Positions 41,678-50,179 of a stretch of DNA of 56,773 nt are shown here, one piece after another. Positions within the stretch are counted from its first letter, which is position 1, and the number at the start of each line of letters is the position of its first letter. A program made the position numbers and the translations under genes. Source of the DNA: an uncultured Bacteroidales bacterium (GTDB lineage: Bacteria; Bacteroidota; Bacteroidia; Bacteroidales; P3); the NCBI GenBank assembly GCA_947165255.1, contig CAMUZR010000019.1, positions 1 through 56,773 on the forward strand. Reading direction: 5' to 3'. Below the pieces are notes generated by a model. It had not been told where the DNA came from. It did not search any database and saw only the letters and a list, made by a program, of their open reading frames with translations.

Positions 41678-41708
41678 TTTGCCCAACCAAATAGTTTGAG
41701 TATTTTTG
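41678..41708 (+). promoter_or_regulatory. promoter of the UpxY-like gene
   Basis: TTTG at 41678-41681 and TATTTTTG at 41701-41708, separated by 19 bp: an excellent match to the Bacteroidetes consensus. It leaves a leader of about 170 nt before ATG 41888. Confidence 0.75.
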
Positions 41709-41887
41709 CAATTCAAAACTGGATGGCGTAGTGTGTGCTAATTAACTAAAAATTATTCATTTACGAGTATAAATAGCGTCCTACGAGGCCTATATTTCGC
41801 CCTTCATTCGGTTTGAAACAAAGTAGTAATGGATGCAGCATCTGCCAGCGAATGAAAAAAATGTATTATTAATGTAACACCAGCTTC

Positions 41888-42409
41888 ATGTCCTTATCAA
41901 ACGAACCACAATGGGTGGCAGTCTACACGGCTGCACGAGCCGAGAAAGCCGTTACCGAACGTATAGCGGAAGACTTACACTACGAGACTTACCTGCCATT
42001 GCACCGGGTGCTGCGCAAATGGTCCGACAGGTTGAAGAGTGTCGAGGTGCCGCTGATTCCCTCCTATACCTTCGTCAAAATCACCGAGCGCCAAATTCAC
42101 TATGTGCGCCAGGTGCAGGGCGTGACGGGTTTTGTGCGGTTCGGCTCCTCGGGCATTGCCGTTATTCCGCAGCAGGAAATGGATGCCATGCGGCAGCTGG
42201 TAGACTCGGAAGAGGCCATCTATGTGCACAACACCCACATGCTGCACAAAGGTGCCAGGGTGCGCGTGGCGGCAGGCCATTTTGCAGGTCTGCAGGGCAC
42301 CATCATCAAGGGCTGCGAGGACGGCAATTTCTCCGTCCAAATATCGCAACTCAACGTGAGCCTGGTTATGACCATTGAGGGGGACGTGCTTGAAGCCATT
42401 GACGAGTAG
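41888..42409 (+). CDS. UpxY-type transcription antiterminator (NusG paralogue)
   Basis: 173 aa with an N-terminal NGN domain (WVAVYTAARAEKAVTERI, YLPLHRVLRKWSDR, PSYTFVKI) and a C-terminal KOW domain (GARVRVAAGHFAGLQGTIIKG). UpxY proteins normally start capsule operons and let RNA polymerase read through their long leader. Here no polysaccharide gene follows: the next gene is a nitroreductase on the opposite strand. The gene has an almost consensus promoter and a 170-nt leader. Confidence 0.88.
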   Translation: MSLSNEPQWVAVYTAARAEKAVTERIAEDLHYETYLPLHRVLRKWSDRLKSVEVPLIPSYTFVKITERQIHYVRQVQGVTGFVRFGSSGIAVIPQQEMDAMRQLVDSEEAIYVHNTHMLHKGARVRVAAGHFAGLQGTIIKGCEDGNFSVQISQLNVSLVMTIEGDVLEAIDE

Positions 42410-42437
42410 CCTGCCAGGCCTACCGCCTGGCCAAAAT

Positions 42438-43073
42438 CTATACAATCAAATCTTTGGGTGCAATCTTGGGCACGTAGTGGATGCCGTTTTGCCGATAGTA
42501 GGCGTGGCTTTCGTCGGGGGCAATGGGCGTCAGTTCAATCTTCTCAATACCTTTCCCAACCGCCAGAATCATCAACGGCTCGTAGGGCAAAGCCAGTTCT
42601 TCGGCCACCTTGGCCTTGTTGAATGCTCCTATCACCAGTGCGTTCAGCCCCATCTCCACGGCTTTGAGCATCATGCTCTGTAGGGCTATGCCCAGGTCTA
42701 TGTCCACCATCTTGTTCTCTGCCGTGGTGCTCATCACCACCACGAAGGCCTCTGGCTCGGTGCCGGGCAGGGGCAGATGCAGCTCGGGCAGGGCGGCTCC
42801 CAGCTTGATGTTACGCAGCACCTTGTCGGCACCAGTGTCGCGGGTTACCAGCCGAAACCGCAGCACCTGCTGGTTTCGGGCTGAAGATATCTTGCTGCAC
42901 ACTCCCACTATCCTTTCCAACTCTTCGCGGCGCACCACGTAGTCTTTCAGATAGCCCCGTTGGCTGCGGTTCTTCAGCAGCAATTCGTCCAGGGTGTGTC
43001 CCACCCGTTTTACCTTCGTGTGTCCGCTTCCGAAGACCTCTTCGTAGCGTTTTTCTAAATAATTGTCGGCCAT
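42438..43073 (-). CDS. nitroreductase-family protein
   Basis: 211 aa. FMN-binding and dimer features of the family are visible: RSQRGYLKDYVVRREELERIVGVCSKISSARNQQVLRF near the N-terminus (the R.S/Q.R and S.NQQ positions) and the IDLGIALQSMMLKAVEMGLN segment near residue 125. Substrates cannot be told from sequence. It is divergent to the GDSL hydrolase gene to its right and converges with the UpxY-like gene. Confidence 0.87.
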   Translation of the reverse strand: MADNYLEKRYEEVFGSGHTKVKRVGHTLDELLLKNRSQRGYLKDYVVRREELERIVGVCSKISSARNQQVLRFRLVTRDTGADKVLRNIKLGAALPELHLPLPGTEPEAFVVVMSTTAENKMVDIDLGIALQSMMLKAVEMGLNALVIGAFNKAKVAEELALPYEPLMILAVGKGIEKIELTPIAPDESHAYYRQNGIHYVPKIAPKDLIV

Positions 43074-43534
43074 AGTGTTTTCCCTTGTATTGTAGAAAAG
43101 ACTGCTGGAATAACGTCGCAGGCCTACTTTTTATTGCCCTGCGGTGTCGGTTTCGTTCGCACTGCGCCCAATTTTGCCTCTTGGGCGCGGTGAGGCCTGT
43201 GCCCACTTTCGCTTTTTCTGCTTTCGACGCTCGTTCGTTCTTCTATGGCATGCGACAAAGAACGATAGACGAAATAGAGAACAACGATAGAAGATATGGC
43301 GAGGGCAGGGCGAGGGAAAAACGAATGAAGAGGTGGGAAAGTGGGTGCTATTTTCGTCCCATTCGCCACCTATTTCTAGGGACGAAATGACTTTTTTAAC
43401 ATTTTGGTCTCTTTTTTCGTCCCTGTTAGCACCAGAATTGGTCTTTTCGTCCCTTTTTTATGCGTTTGTCACGTTTTGTTGGTCACACGGCTAGAAGGTC
43501 GTACTTTTGCATTCGATTTTAAACGCAAAAGAAT
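43074..43534. other. divergent intergenic region with repeated TTTCGTCCC sites
   Basis: About 460 bp between the nitroreductase and GDSL genes. No ORF is supported. TTTTCGTCCC is found at 43351-43360, 43414-43423 and 43444-43453, and in inverse orientation at 43379-43387. A TACTTTTG -7 element (43502-43509) serves the GDSL gene. The sites look like operators for a dedicated regulator. Confidence 0.6.
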
Positions 43535-44233
43535 ATGTTTTTCGCATTAGGTGATTCTATCATGAAGGGAGTTGTGGCCAAGCCGACCCGTATCTGCGAA
43601 GGCACAACTAAGTATATTATCAGCGACGAAGGTTTCGCCGGCCGTATAAGCCCCGCGGGCAGCGCCCCTGTGCGCAACCATGCGCGATTGGGCGGGACGG
43701 TGAAGGACGGCCTTGCCAGCCTGGGCCGCTATTTGAAGAAAATCAATCACGGCGATACCGTAGTGCTTGAATTTGGCGGAAACGACTGCAACTTCGACTG
43801 GAAGGCGGTGTCTGAGACACCCGATGGGGAACACGCGCCCCGGGTGAGCCTGAAGGATTTTAGTGAGATGTACAGGCGTTTGATTGAACAGATACGCTCC
43901 GTCGGCGCCAGGCCGGTATTGCTTTCGCTTCCGGCTCTGTTGCCGCAGCGTTTTTTCGACTTCGTTAGCCGGGGTTTGAATCGCGAGAATATATTGAAAT
44001 GGCTGGGTGGCGACGTGAACGTGATTAGCAGTTGGCACGAGCAGTACAACCGTGAGGTGTTCAAGTTGGGCAAGGAGCTGGGGGTGCCGGTGATTGACAT
44101 CAGCACTGTCTTTTTGGAGCGCCGCAGCTTGGGCGACTGCTATTGCATCGACGGTATGCACCCCAACGAGAAAGGCCACGCCATGATTGCCGAGGCGGTG
44201 TTGGCGTCAGGGGTGTTGGGCGAGAAGGCCTAA
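43535..44233 (+). CDS. SGNH/GDSL hydrolase
   Basis: 232 aa, no signal peptide (cytoplasmic). Blocks of the SGNH family: GDSIMKGVV near the start (Ser9 region), block II Gly in RLGGTVKDG, block III GGNDCN near residue 80, and block V DGMHPNEKGH near residue 210 with the Asp-His pair. It probably is an esterase or acyl-hydrolase acting on small acyl substrates. Its stop overlaps the stop of the convergent lipoprotein gene. Confidence 0.9.
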   Translation: MFFALGDSIMKGVVAKPTRICEGTTKYIISDEGFAGRISPAGSAPVRNHARLGGTVKDGLASLGRYLKKINHGDTVVLEFGGNDCNFDWKAVSETPDGEHAPRVSLKDFSEMYRRLIEQIRSVGARPVLLSLPALLPQRFFDFVSRGLNRENILKWLGGDVNVISSWHEQYNREVFKLGKELGVPVIDISTVFLERRSLGDCYCIDGMHPNEKGHAMIAEAVLASGVLGEKA

Positions 44234-45063
44234 CGGGCCAGTGAGAAGCAGTTGGTCTTGCAGAAATAGTAGGGGGTTGAGTAGAGCACCCGTTTGGAAC
44301 GGTCAGGAGTGATGAAGAGGTTGGCGGCCACCATGTCGGCCTTGCCCGAAAGGAGGGCCGGAAGCACCTGGTCGAAGGTGTAGCCGCTGAAATGTACGGG
44401 GCGGTTGATGAACACTCCGAAGCGGGTAATTAGCTCTATTTCAAATCCTATCCAGCCGTTTTCGCGATAAAAGCTGAAGGGCATGTTGTCTGAGAGGGTG
44501 GCCACCTCTAAGGGGTGTCCTTTGAGTTCGGCCAGTTCGGGTATGGCGGGCAGGTTGACGGTGTCGATGCGTTCGCTGGTCCAGTGGGCAAGCATGCTGT
44601 CGAGGGTGCCGTCGGATTTGACCTGGATGATGAAGTCGTTGAACTGCTCGCAGAGTTTCTTGTCGCTCAGATTGAAGGCTGCTGCCACGTCGAAACCGCC
44701 CGAGAGGGTAAAGTCGACTGCCAGGCCGTGCTTGGGCAGTTTGTGGGCAAGAAGCTGGATGGTATCGGTGATGCCGCAGTCGATCTTGCCGTTTTCGACG
44801 GCTTTGATGAGTTCGGAGGGGCCTTCGAAACGTACCAGGATGATGTTGGGGAAGTTGCTGGTGTCGCCGAGCATCATGTCCATGGTGCTGCCCGTGACCA
44901 CGCCGACGGTGTGTCCGTCGAGGTCTTCGAGGTTGGAGTAGGCGGCTACGGTGGCAGGTGTCTCTTCGGGTTGTTTGCTCTGGCAGGCGTTGAAAGCCAT
45001 GGCACCGAGGGCAATGAGCACGAGCGCCAGCGTTCTAAAAAAGTGTAATTGTTTGTGAATCAT
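44230..45063 (-). CDS. solute-binding family 3 lipoprotein
   Basis: 277 aa. Lipobox in ALVLIALGAMAFNAC. The mature protein shows two halves of an amino-acid-type periplasmic binding domain (GHTVGVVTGSTMDMMLG near residue 50; FIIQVKSDGTLDSMLAHW near 145; ADMVAANLFITPDRSKRVLYSTPYYF at the end). Stand-alone SBP-3 lipoproteins without ABC partners occur in Bacteroidota. Promoter TATCTTTG on the minus strand at 45100-45107. Nearby genes do not clarify the ligand. Confidence 0.85.
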   Translation of the reverse strand: MIHKQLHFFRTLALVLIALGAMAFNACQSKQPEETPATVAAYSNLEDLDGHTVGVVTGSTMDMMLGDTSNFPNIILVRFEGPSELIKAVENGKIDCGITDTIQLLAHKLPKHGLAVDFTLSGGFDVAAAFNLSDKKLCEQFNDFIIQVKSDGTLDSMLAHWTSERIDTVNLPAIPELAELKGHPLEVATLSDNMPFSFYRENGWIGFEIELITRFGVFINRPVHFSGYTFDQVLPALLSGKADMVAANLFITPDRSKRVLYSTPYYFCKTNCFSLAR

Positions 45064-45133
45064 AGTGTTTCTTACTTTAGCGGTAAAAAGTTGATTTTAC
45101 AAAGATACGCTTTTTTTTGTAAACGGGAGGGCC

Positions 45134-45685
45134 TTATTTTTCCAGCAGCTTGAAACGGAGGCGCCAGGTGTGGGTGTCGGGGTTGTAGTCGTGGCTGATG
45201 ATTTTGAAGGGGGCAATCTCCGATGTGTTGCTGACATGGGCTCCCACACAGGCACACACGTCGTAGTCGCCAATACGCACCAAGCGGAGGGTTTCGCTGG
45301 CATCGGCCGGCAGTTTGCTCAGGTCGACTTCGGGCGGTATGTGGTCGCGGTCGACAAATTCGATGCTGACGGCTAGATGGCGGTTGATGACCTCGTTGAC
45401 TTTGTCCTCAATGGCCTTTACTTCGGCCTCGGTGGGGGCCTGTGGCAGCTGGTAGTCGCATTTGCTTTTCTTCCGCTCGATGTGAGCATTGCGCGACCGC
45501 GGGCATCCGAACATGCGCACCATGGTGCCGTTAAGAATGTGCTCCGCCGTATGCATCGGCGGGTACTCTTGCTTGTTGTGAGCGTTGAGTTCATGACCTT
45601 GCTCTGTCGCGGCAGAACTAACGGTGTTTTCTCTGCTCTCGACTTCTGCAAGGTTGCGGTTGTTTAGGATAGGTTTTTGTTCCAT
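45134..45685 (-). CDS. AlaX-like alanyl-tRNA editing protein
   Basis: 183 aa. Core of the threonyl/alanyl-tRNA synthetase additional domain: HTAEHILNGTM (His-x3-His zinc pair, about residues 45-55) and CACVGAHVSNTSEI (Cys and His, about 147-160). Such proteins hydrolyse mischarged Ser- or Gly-tRNA-Ala. The first 43 residues (before MHTAEHIL) are not conserved in the family and may be a false N-terminal extension, so translation could start at the second ATG. Confidence 0.85.
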   Translation of the reverse strand: MEQKPILNNRNLAEVESRENTVSSAATEQGHELNAHNKQEYPPMHTAEHILNGTMVRMFGCPRSRNAHIERKKSKCDYQLPQAPTEAEVKAIEDKVNEVINRHLAVSIEFVDRDHIPPEVDLSKLPADASETLRLVRIGDYDVCACVGAHVSNTSEIAPFKIISHDYNPDTHTWRLRFKLLEK

Positions 45686-45686
45686 A

Positions 45687-46064
45687 TTATTTTGTATTCT
45701 CGGTTGTTATATTAAAAAAACTGTCTTTTAGTTTGAATTTCAGCTCAACGCCGTACCTTTCGAACCAAGGGATGCACTTGGTCAGCAATTGTAAGATCAG
45801 TTGATGCGGTTCTTCGTCAAAACTCACGACCACAATGGCTTCCATGCCCGCATATTCGTGTTTGAACCAATCGCTTTGGGTATGTTCCAGATTGCCCTCC
45901 ATTTTGTCCAATAAGGCCTTTTGTATTTCTGGGCTACCGTCTAAATATCCTGCACACACTAATACCAAATAAACGTCACCCTCTAATGTGTAAGATACGT
46001 CTATTTTGTGAATATCGCCAATTATATTCTCTATTTTTGATGTGTTTATTTGTCTTTCACCCAA
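45687..46064 (-). CDS. hypothetical protein overlapping the nitroreductase end
   Basis: 125 aa, unrecognised. It has no ATG in front; a TTG at 46062-46064 overlaps the last codons of the nitroreductase gene (coupled translation). It is a soluble mixed alpha/beta protein with an acidic N-terminus and a basic-aromatic C-terminal strand (ELKFKLKDSFF). The stop is one base before the AlaX-like start. Moderate certainty that it is translated. Confidence 0.55.
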   Translation of the reverse strand: MGERQINTSKIENIIGDIHKIDVSYTLEGDVYLVLVCAGYLDGSPEIQKALLDKMEGNLEHTQSDWFKHEYAGMEAIVVVSFDEEPHQLILQLLTKCIPWFERYGVELKFKLKDSFFNITTENTK

Positions 46065-46582
46065 TAGATATAGTCCTCTTTCCTTGGCTTGGGGGCAGGG
46101 ATGGGGGCAGTGGTGTAGCCCAGGGCCACATGGCCAATGCCAATGTAGTTGCCTTCGATGCCGAGGTCGCGGAGAATTTGCTTGAATTCATCGGTCTCGA
46201 ATTCTTCTTTGGCGCGATGGATCCAGCAGCTGTTGACCCCTAGCGATTCGGCTGCTAGCATCAGGGTCTGCATCACGATGGGGCCGTCGTAGGCGGCATT
46301 GGGACTCTCTTTCACTAGCACTACCATCATGCAGGGGGCGCCGTAGAATGGGTCGAAGTCTTCACCTTTGCCCATAATGGAGGCGTTGGCACGGGCTATG
46401 CGGTCGCGCAAGGTTTTGTTTGTGACGACGAGGATAATGGGGTTTTGCATGCCCATGCTGGTGGGTGCCCAAGTGCCGGCCTCGGCTATCTGCCGAAGGA
46501 TTTCGTCGGAGGGCATGCGGTCGGGGTCGAAGGTGCGACAGCTGCGTCGATGCTGGATGGTTTCTATAACTTGATTTGACAT
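46046..46582 (-). CDS. nitroreductase-family protein
   Basis: 178 aa. Family signatures are RRSCRTFDPDRMPSDEIL (FMN phosphate Arg/Ser, residues about 12-16), GTWAPTSMGMQN near 35-46, and SCWIHRAKEEFE near 122-133. It should use FMN and NAD(P)H; the substrate is unknown. It overlaps the downstream small gene by 19 nt. It is one of two nitroreductases in the window; the other is at 42438. Confidence 0.92.
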   Translation of the reverse strand: MSNQVIETIQHRRSCRTFDPDRMPSDEILRQIAEAGTWAPTSMGMQNPIILVVTNKTLRDRIARANASIMGKGEDFDPFYGAPCMMVVLVKESPNAAYDGPIVMQTLMLAAESLGVNSCWIHRAKEEFETDEFKQILRDLGIEGNYIGIGHVALGYTTAPIPAPKPRKEDYIYWVKDK

Positions 46583-46597
46583 AGCTAAGAGGTTTTG

Positions 46598-47449
46598 TTA
46601 CAATTTCCAATATTGATAGACAATGCTTTTCGGGTTGAGGTAGGGTTTGGCTTCGAGGGCCGAGAAACCGAAGGTGTGGCTTCCCACGGGATAGGAGGCA
46701 ATTTCGTAGACGTTGAAGGTGTAGTAGATGGAGTCGGGGGTGAGGCGGAAGTTGTCGTTGGTGTGCAGGTATTGCGTTTCAAAGTCGTTGGTGCTCAGTA
46801 CCGCCTCTTCGTTGTGCTCGCAGTAGTGCATGAGTTCCGTCTGCAGTAGGTCGTCTAGGGCTTTTTCGGTGCCTGGGGCGAAAATGTCTTTGTCGTGCAG
46901 TTGCTCGCCAGTTTGGGCGTTGAAAGTGAGAAAATAGGTGCCATATATGCCGTGCGCACCGCCAATATAGTTGTAGTGGTTGAGTTCGAAGGTGATGAGC
47001 GTGTCGCCTGTCAAGACGGGCTTGAGTTCTATATTGTTTGACCAAAACAGGCTAGCGGTAGCCATTTGGGTCTCGTCGATGCCGTTGGGCGCATGGTCAG
47101 CGGCGGCCTCGTCTAGGGCTTTTTGGTTGGCTTTCAGATAGGCGGCAAGGCATTTGTGGGCATTGGTGAGGTCAAGTTCGAGGCTGTCGGGCTCCCATGC
47201 GATAGAGGTGCCGAAGAGGCGACTCAGCAGTTGCTGCCTAATAGCACTAAAGGCAGGGCAGAGGCTGTCTTTGGGCAGCACGACGCTTATTTCGTATGAG
47301 ATTCCCGGGATGGTGAAGTCTTCCTGTTTGGAGATGTGAGTAATTGTGTCCCAAGTGAGCTCGCCGCAGGTCTCTTTCACTCCGCGTTGGCAAGAGGACA
47401 AAGCGAATAGCATTAATAGGAATAGTAAGAGTGGAAGGTGTTTTTTCAT
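46598..47449 (-). CDS. DUF3298/RsiV-like lipoprotein
   Basis: 283 aa with lipobox MKKHLPLLLFLLMLFALSSC. The C-terminal domain is DUF3298-like: YNYIGGAHGIYGTYFLTFNAQTG near residue 160 and SYPVGSHTFGFS near residue 255. Such domains are found in RsiV-type lysozyme-sensing anti-sigma factors and related periplasmic proteins, but no sigma-factor gene is near. It follows a beta-propeller gene by 23 bp and may be in the same operon. Confidence 0.83.
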   Translation of the reverse strand: MKKHLPLLLFLLMLFALSSCQRGVKETCGELTWDTITHISKQEDFTIPGISYEISVVLPKDSLCPAFSAIRQQLLSRLFGTSIAWEPDSLELDLTNAHKCLAAYLKANQKALDEAAADHAPNGIDETQMATASLFWSNNIELKPVLTGDTLITFELNHYNYIGGAHGIYGTYFLTFNAQTGEQLHDKDIFAPGTEKALDDLLQTELMHYCEHNEEAVLSTNDFETQYLHTNDNFRLTPDSIYYTFNVYEIASYPVGSHTFGFSALEAKPYLNPKSIVYQYWKL

Positions 47450-47472
47450 AATTGTTTAGCGCAATTGTCCTG

Positions 47473-48300
47473 TTATCGGCGGAAACGGTAGATGCAGTTG
47501 TCTTTTGGGTTCGGGGTGTGGAAACTGACGTATATCCATCGGCCTCGGATGTCGATGCCTTCTGGCTCAAGGCCGAGGGTATTAAGGTTGATGGTCCGCA
47601 CTTCGCGGCCAGAGCCTAATTCTACAATATGGAGATAGTATTCTCCCGGGCGGTTGCCGTCGGGTAGGTAGGCATAACCGCCTTTGATTTTGCTGCCTTG
47701 GGCTACGTTTACACAGTTGATGGGGGTGGTCTCTAAGATGTCGGATTCGGTAAGGTGGACTTCTTTGACATTTGAGGGTGGGAGGGGGAATTTCAGTAGG
47801 TACATTGTGCCTCCCCGTTTGCCGCCAAAGGCATAGAGGTGACCGCTTTCGCCATCGGCACACCAGTCTTGGGCAATGGGGAAGCGGTCGCTGTCGAAGA
47901 ATATTTTCTGTATTAACACCGAGGTGTCAAAACGCAGCTGGGTGACAAGGCAAGCTTTGTCGCCATAGCAACTGGATACATAGAGCAGGGGGAAGGGTGA
48001 GTCGCCAGAGGGTGTGGAGGAGGCGAAGGAGGCATTGTTGCAATGAGTGGTATTTTGGTCTAGGAAATAGGTACCAACGAAGTTGCGGCGCTTCAGGTCT
48101 AGAATCACACATTGGCCGCCATCACGCAGTGTGATGGCATACTGGCCATAGAGAGCCATGCCCTGCATGGTGCCGCGCAACTCTACCTGTTGGGGGACCC
48201 AATCGCCCAACCTTTTTACCACAGGCCGCTGCGCCTGTAAGGCAAAGGAGCCTGCAAGCAGACTTAAGAGAAGCAGCCGTTTCAGCGGAAAGGGTTGCAA
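47473..48300 (-). CDS. secreted beta-propeller-like protein
   Basis: About 275 aa; the start is TTG 48300 because no ATG is available, which gives the signal peptide LLLLSLLAGSFALQAQ. The body has repeated beta blades with conserved Gly/Asp turns (GMALYGQYAITLRDGG, LLYVSSCYGDKACLVTQL, GIDIRGRWIYVSFH). No catalytic motif. It sits behind two outer-membrane beta-barrel genes and may be their surface partner, as BtuG is of BtuB. Confidence 0.7.
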   Translation of the reverse strand: MQPFPLKRLLLLSLLAGSFALQAQRPVVKRLGDWVPQQVELRGTMQGMALYGQYAITLRDGGQCVILDLKRRNFVGTYFLDQNTTHCNNASFASSTPSGDSPFPLLYVSSCYGDKACLVTQLRFDTSVLIQKIFFDSDRFPIAQDWCADGESGHLYAFGGKRGGTMYLLKFPLPPSNVKEVHLTESDILETTPINCVNVAQGSKIKGGYAYLPDGNRPGEYYLHIVELGSGREVRTINLNTLGLEPEGIDIRGRWIYVSFHTPNPKDNCIYRFRR

Positions 48301-48314
48301 TCGTGGATAATAAC

Positions 48315-49211
48315 TTAGAAGGTATAGTTAAAACCAACCCTCACCCAGCTTCTGTTGGCAGGGCTATGGACAGTGGAGCCGTTGAAATCGAAGCCGAGAA
48401 CCGTGGTGGTTGTAGTAGTGGAAACTTCCTCACGGCGGGCGATAACATTAGGTTCGGCAATCACGTCCCACATCTCAAAGGTATGGACGTGGTTATGGGT
48501 GGTTTTGTCGTAGGAAATGGCCAGCACGTCCAAGTAGAGGTCCACATAGCAGTGGGGGGTGAGCTGCCAACTCAGGCCTGGCGTCAACTTGACGCCGAGT
48601 GAGGTCGTAGAGTCGGGAATACGGTAGGTGGAGTCGATAGTGTTGCGCATCTCTAACCATTCAAAGTCCACATAGTCATGCCGTTTGGCCTGGAAAGAGC
48701 GTTTATAGTATCCGTTTAATTCAAGGAAAAAGGCCACATCCCCCATTTGAATGAGCTCATAACGAAGATAGGGGGCAATGGTGAAACTGCTCTGCTGCCA
48801 TTTGTACCAACCGGTCCAATCCTTGATGTTGGGAATTCTGCCTGGGGTGACGACGAAGAATGGGCTGTCGCTGTAGCCACTGATATACTGATAGTAGTCA
48901 TTGGGGCTCATGTCAGACTTGTAGTGATTCCAAGAGAAACTAGCAGAGAGACCGAATTGGGTGCGGCCGACCTGATAGCCAAATTTGAATCCACCCGTCA
49001 GACCCAAGGGGTTTGCCATTGTGATGGTATCGTTGGGGATGAAAAAGATAGTGTCTGCTCCGGTAAGACGGCTGATGCCGGTGTGTGTGGTTGGGGTGGG
49101 AGTCATCGACCCCGTGGAGTAAGAGCCTCCCAGCTGGACACTGACGACATACTGTGCGTTGACAGTCGTAATCAGTGCTATAAAAGCAAGAGTGAGTAAT
49201 GTTTTTTTCAT
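48315..49211 (-). CDS. outer-membrane beta-barrel protein, paralogue A
   Basis: 298 aa, signal peptide MKKTLLTLAFIALITTVNAQ, then an alternating amphipathic strand pattern ending in an aromatic F (NYTF), typical of outer-membrane barrels of OMP_b-brl type. It is a paralogue of the adjacent protein (49224-50063): shared features include GGS(Y/M)xTSG(S/N), SFTxAPY(L/F)RY(E/D)(L/V)IQ(M/T)GD and PGLSWQL(T/S)(P/K)HC. No specific function is recognised. Confidence 0.8.
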   Translation of the reverse strand: MKKTLLTLAFIALITTVNAQYVVSVQLGGSYSTGSMTPTPTTHTGISRLTGADTIFFIPNDTITMANPLGLTGGFKFGYQVGRTQFGLSASFSWNHYKSDMSPNDYYQYISGYSDSPFFVVTPGRIPNIKDWTGWYKWQQSSFTIAPYLRYELIQMGDVAFFLELNGYYKRSFQAKRHDYVDFEWLEMRNTIDSTYRIPDSTTSLGVKLTPGLSWQLTPHCYVDLYLDVLAISYDKTTHNHVHTFEMWDVIAEPNVIARREEVSTTTTTTVLGFDFNGSTVHSPANRSWVRVGFNYTF

Positions 49212-49223
49212 GGCCTACAAAAC

Positions 49224-50063
49224 TTAGAAGGTGAAGTTAAAACCAACGCGAACCCAGTTGTTAGCGCCCAATTCGGTGAGCAGTGGGGTGCCGGTGATGG
49301 CAGCGCCCAAGTGGTTCTCTTTGGTTGTGTAGGAGGTGAGGTCGGTCTCGTAGGCGAGCACCATGTTGGTGAAGGAGAAGGTATATTTAAGGTCGGTGCG
49401 GTAAGTGGTGGTAGCGGAGTAGGCCAAGGCCAGGAAATCCATGTAAAGGTCGATGCCGCAGTGTTTGCTCAGCTGCCAGCTGAGACCAGGAACGACACTG
49501 ACTCCAAAACTGGTGGAGGTGACCGGACGTGGGAAGTCGACGAAGGTGGTGTCGAACGTAAAGCCCGCGGGACCAAGGTTATGTATTTCGGCAGTAATCA
49601 GTGGGTTCATCACTTTTGTAAAGAAACCGCTCAGCTCCACAAAGAGAGACACATCGCCAGTTTGAATGACGTCGTAGCGGAAATAAGGGGCCACGGTGAA
49701 GGAAGACTTTTTGGTGCTCATCTGGCCGATGGTGACGAAATACTGGGGCAGACTGGTGCTAACCATGGGGATGAAAGAGGGATCTAACTCCTGATTTGTG
49801 ATGTTCGTGGCGCTGTAACTTCCTGAGATGCCTGCCTGGAATTTGCCAAACTTATAGCCTACTTTTACACCTGCAGTGTAGGAGGTGATATCCTCCATCG
49901 GGGTATCGAAAGAGGCTGTGCTGTCGGTGACAACGGTGACGTGAGTATTGGTGTGTACGTTTCCAGAGGTCATGCTGCCGCCAATATTGGCACTGATAAC
50001 AAACTGTGCATTAGCTGCAAAAGCAAAGGCGGCCAGGATTAAGGTGAGGACTATTTTTTTCAT
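49224..50063 (-). CDS. outer-membrane beta-barrel protein, paralogue B
   Basis: 279 aa, signal peptide MKKIVLTLILAAFAFAANAQ, ends in NFTF. Paralogue of the protein encoded at 48315-49211. A -7 element (TATTTTTG on the minus strand, 50141-50148) lies upstream, so this operon is separate from btuB/btuG. Members of this barrel type are often adhesin or porin-like; function is not predictable here. Confidence 0.82.
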   Translation of the reverse strand: MKKIVLTLILAAFAFAANAQFVISANIGGSMTSGNVHTNTHVTVVTDSTASFDTPMEDITSYTAGVKVGYKFGKFQAGISGSYSATNITNQELDPSFIPMVSTSLPQYFVTIGQMSTKKSSFTVAPYFRYDVIQTGDVSLFVELSGFFTKVMNPLITAEIHNLGPAGFTFDTTFVDFPRPVTSTSFGVSVVPGLSWQLSKHCGIDLYMDFLALAYSATTTYRTDLKYTFSFTNMVLAYETDLTSYTTKENHLGAAITGTPLLTELGANNWVRVGFNFTF

Positions 50064-50140
50064 TTATAACATGTTATTATTTCCTAAGTATAATAAAAAT
50101 TGCATACACAAACCGTGCTTTCGGCACTAGTTTGAGTATG

Positions 50141-50148
50141 CAAAAATA
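50141..50148 (-). promoter_or_regulatory. -7 element of the paired barrel operon
   Basis: TATTTTTG on the minus strand (plus CAAAAATA at 50141-50148), about 78 bp upstream of the paralogue B start, between btuG-like and the barrel genes. Confidence 0.7.
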
Positions 50149-50179
50149 CAACTTTTTTTTTAATTACAAAAAAGTATTT

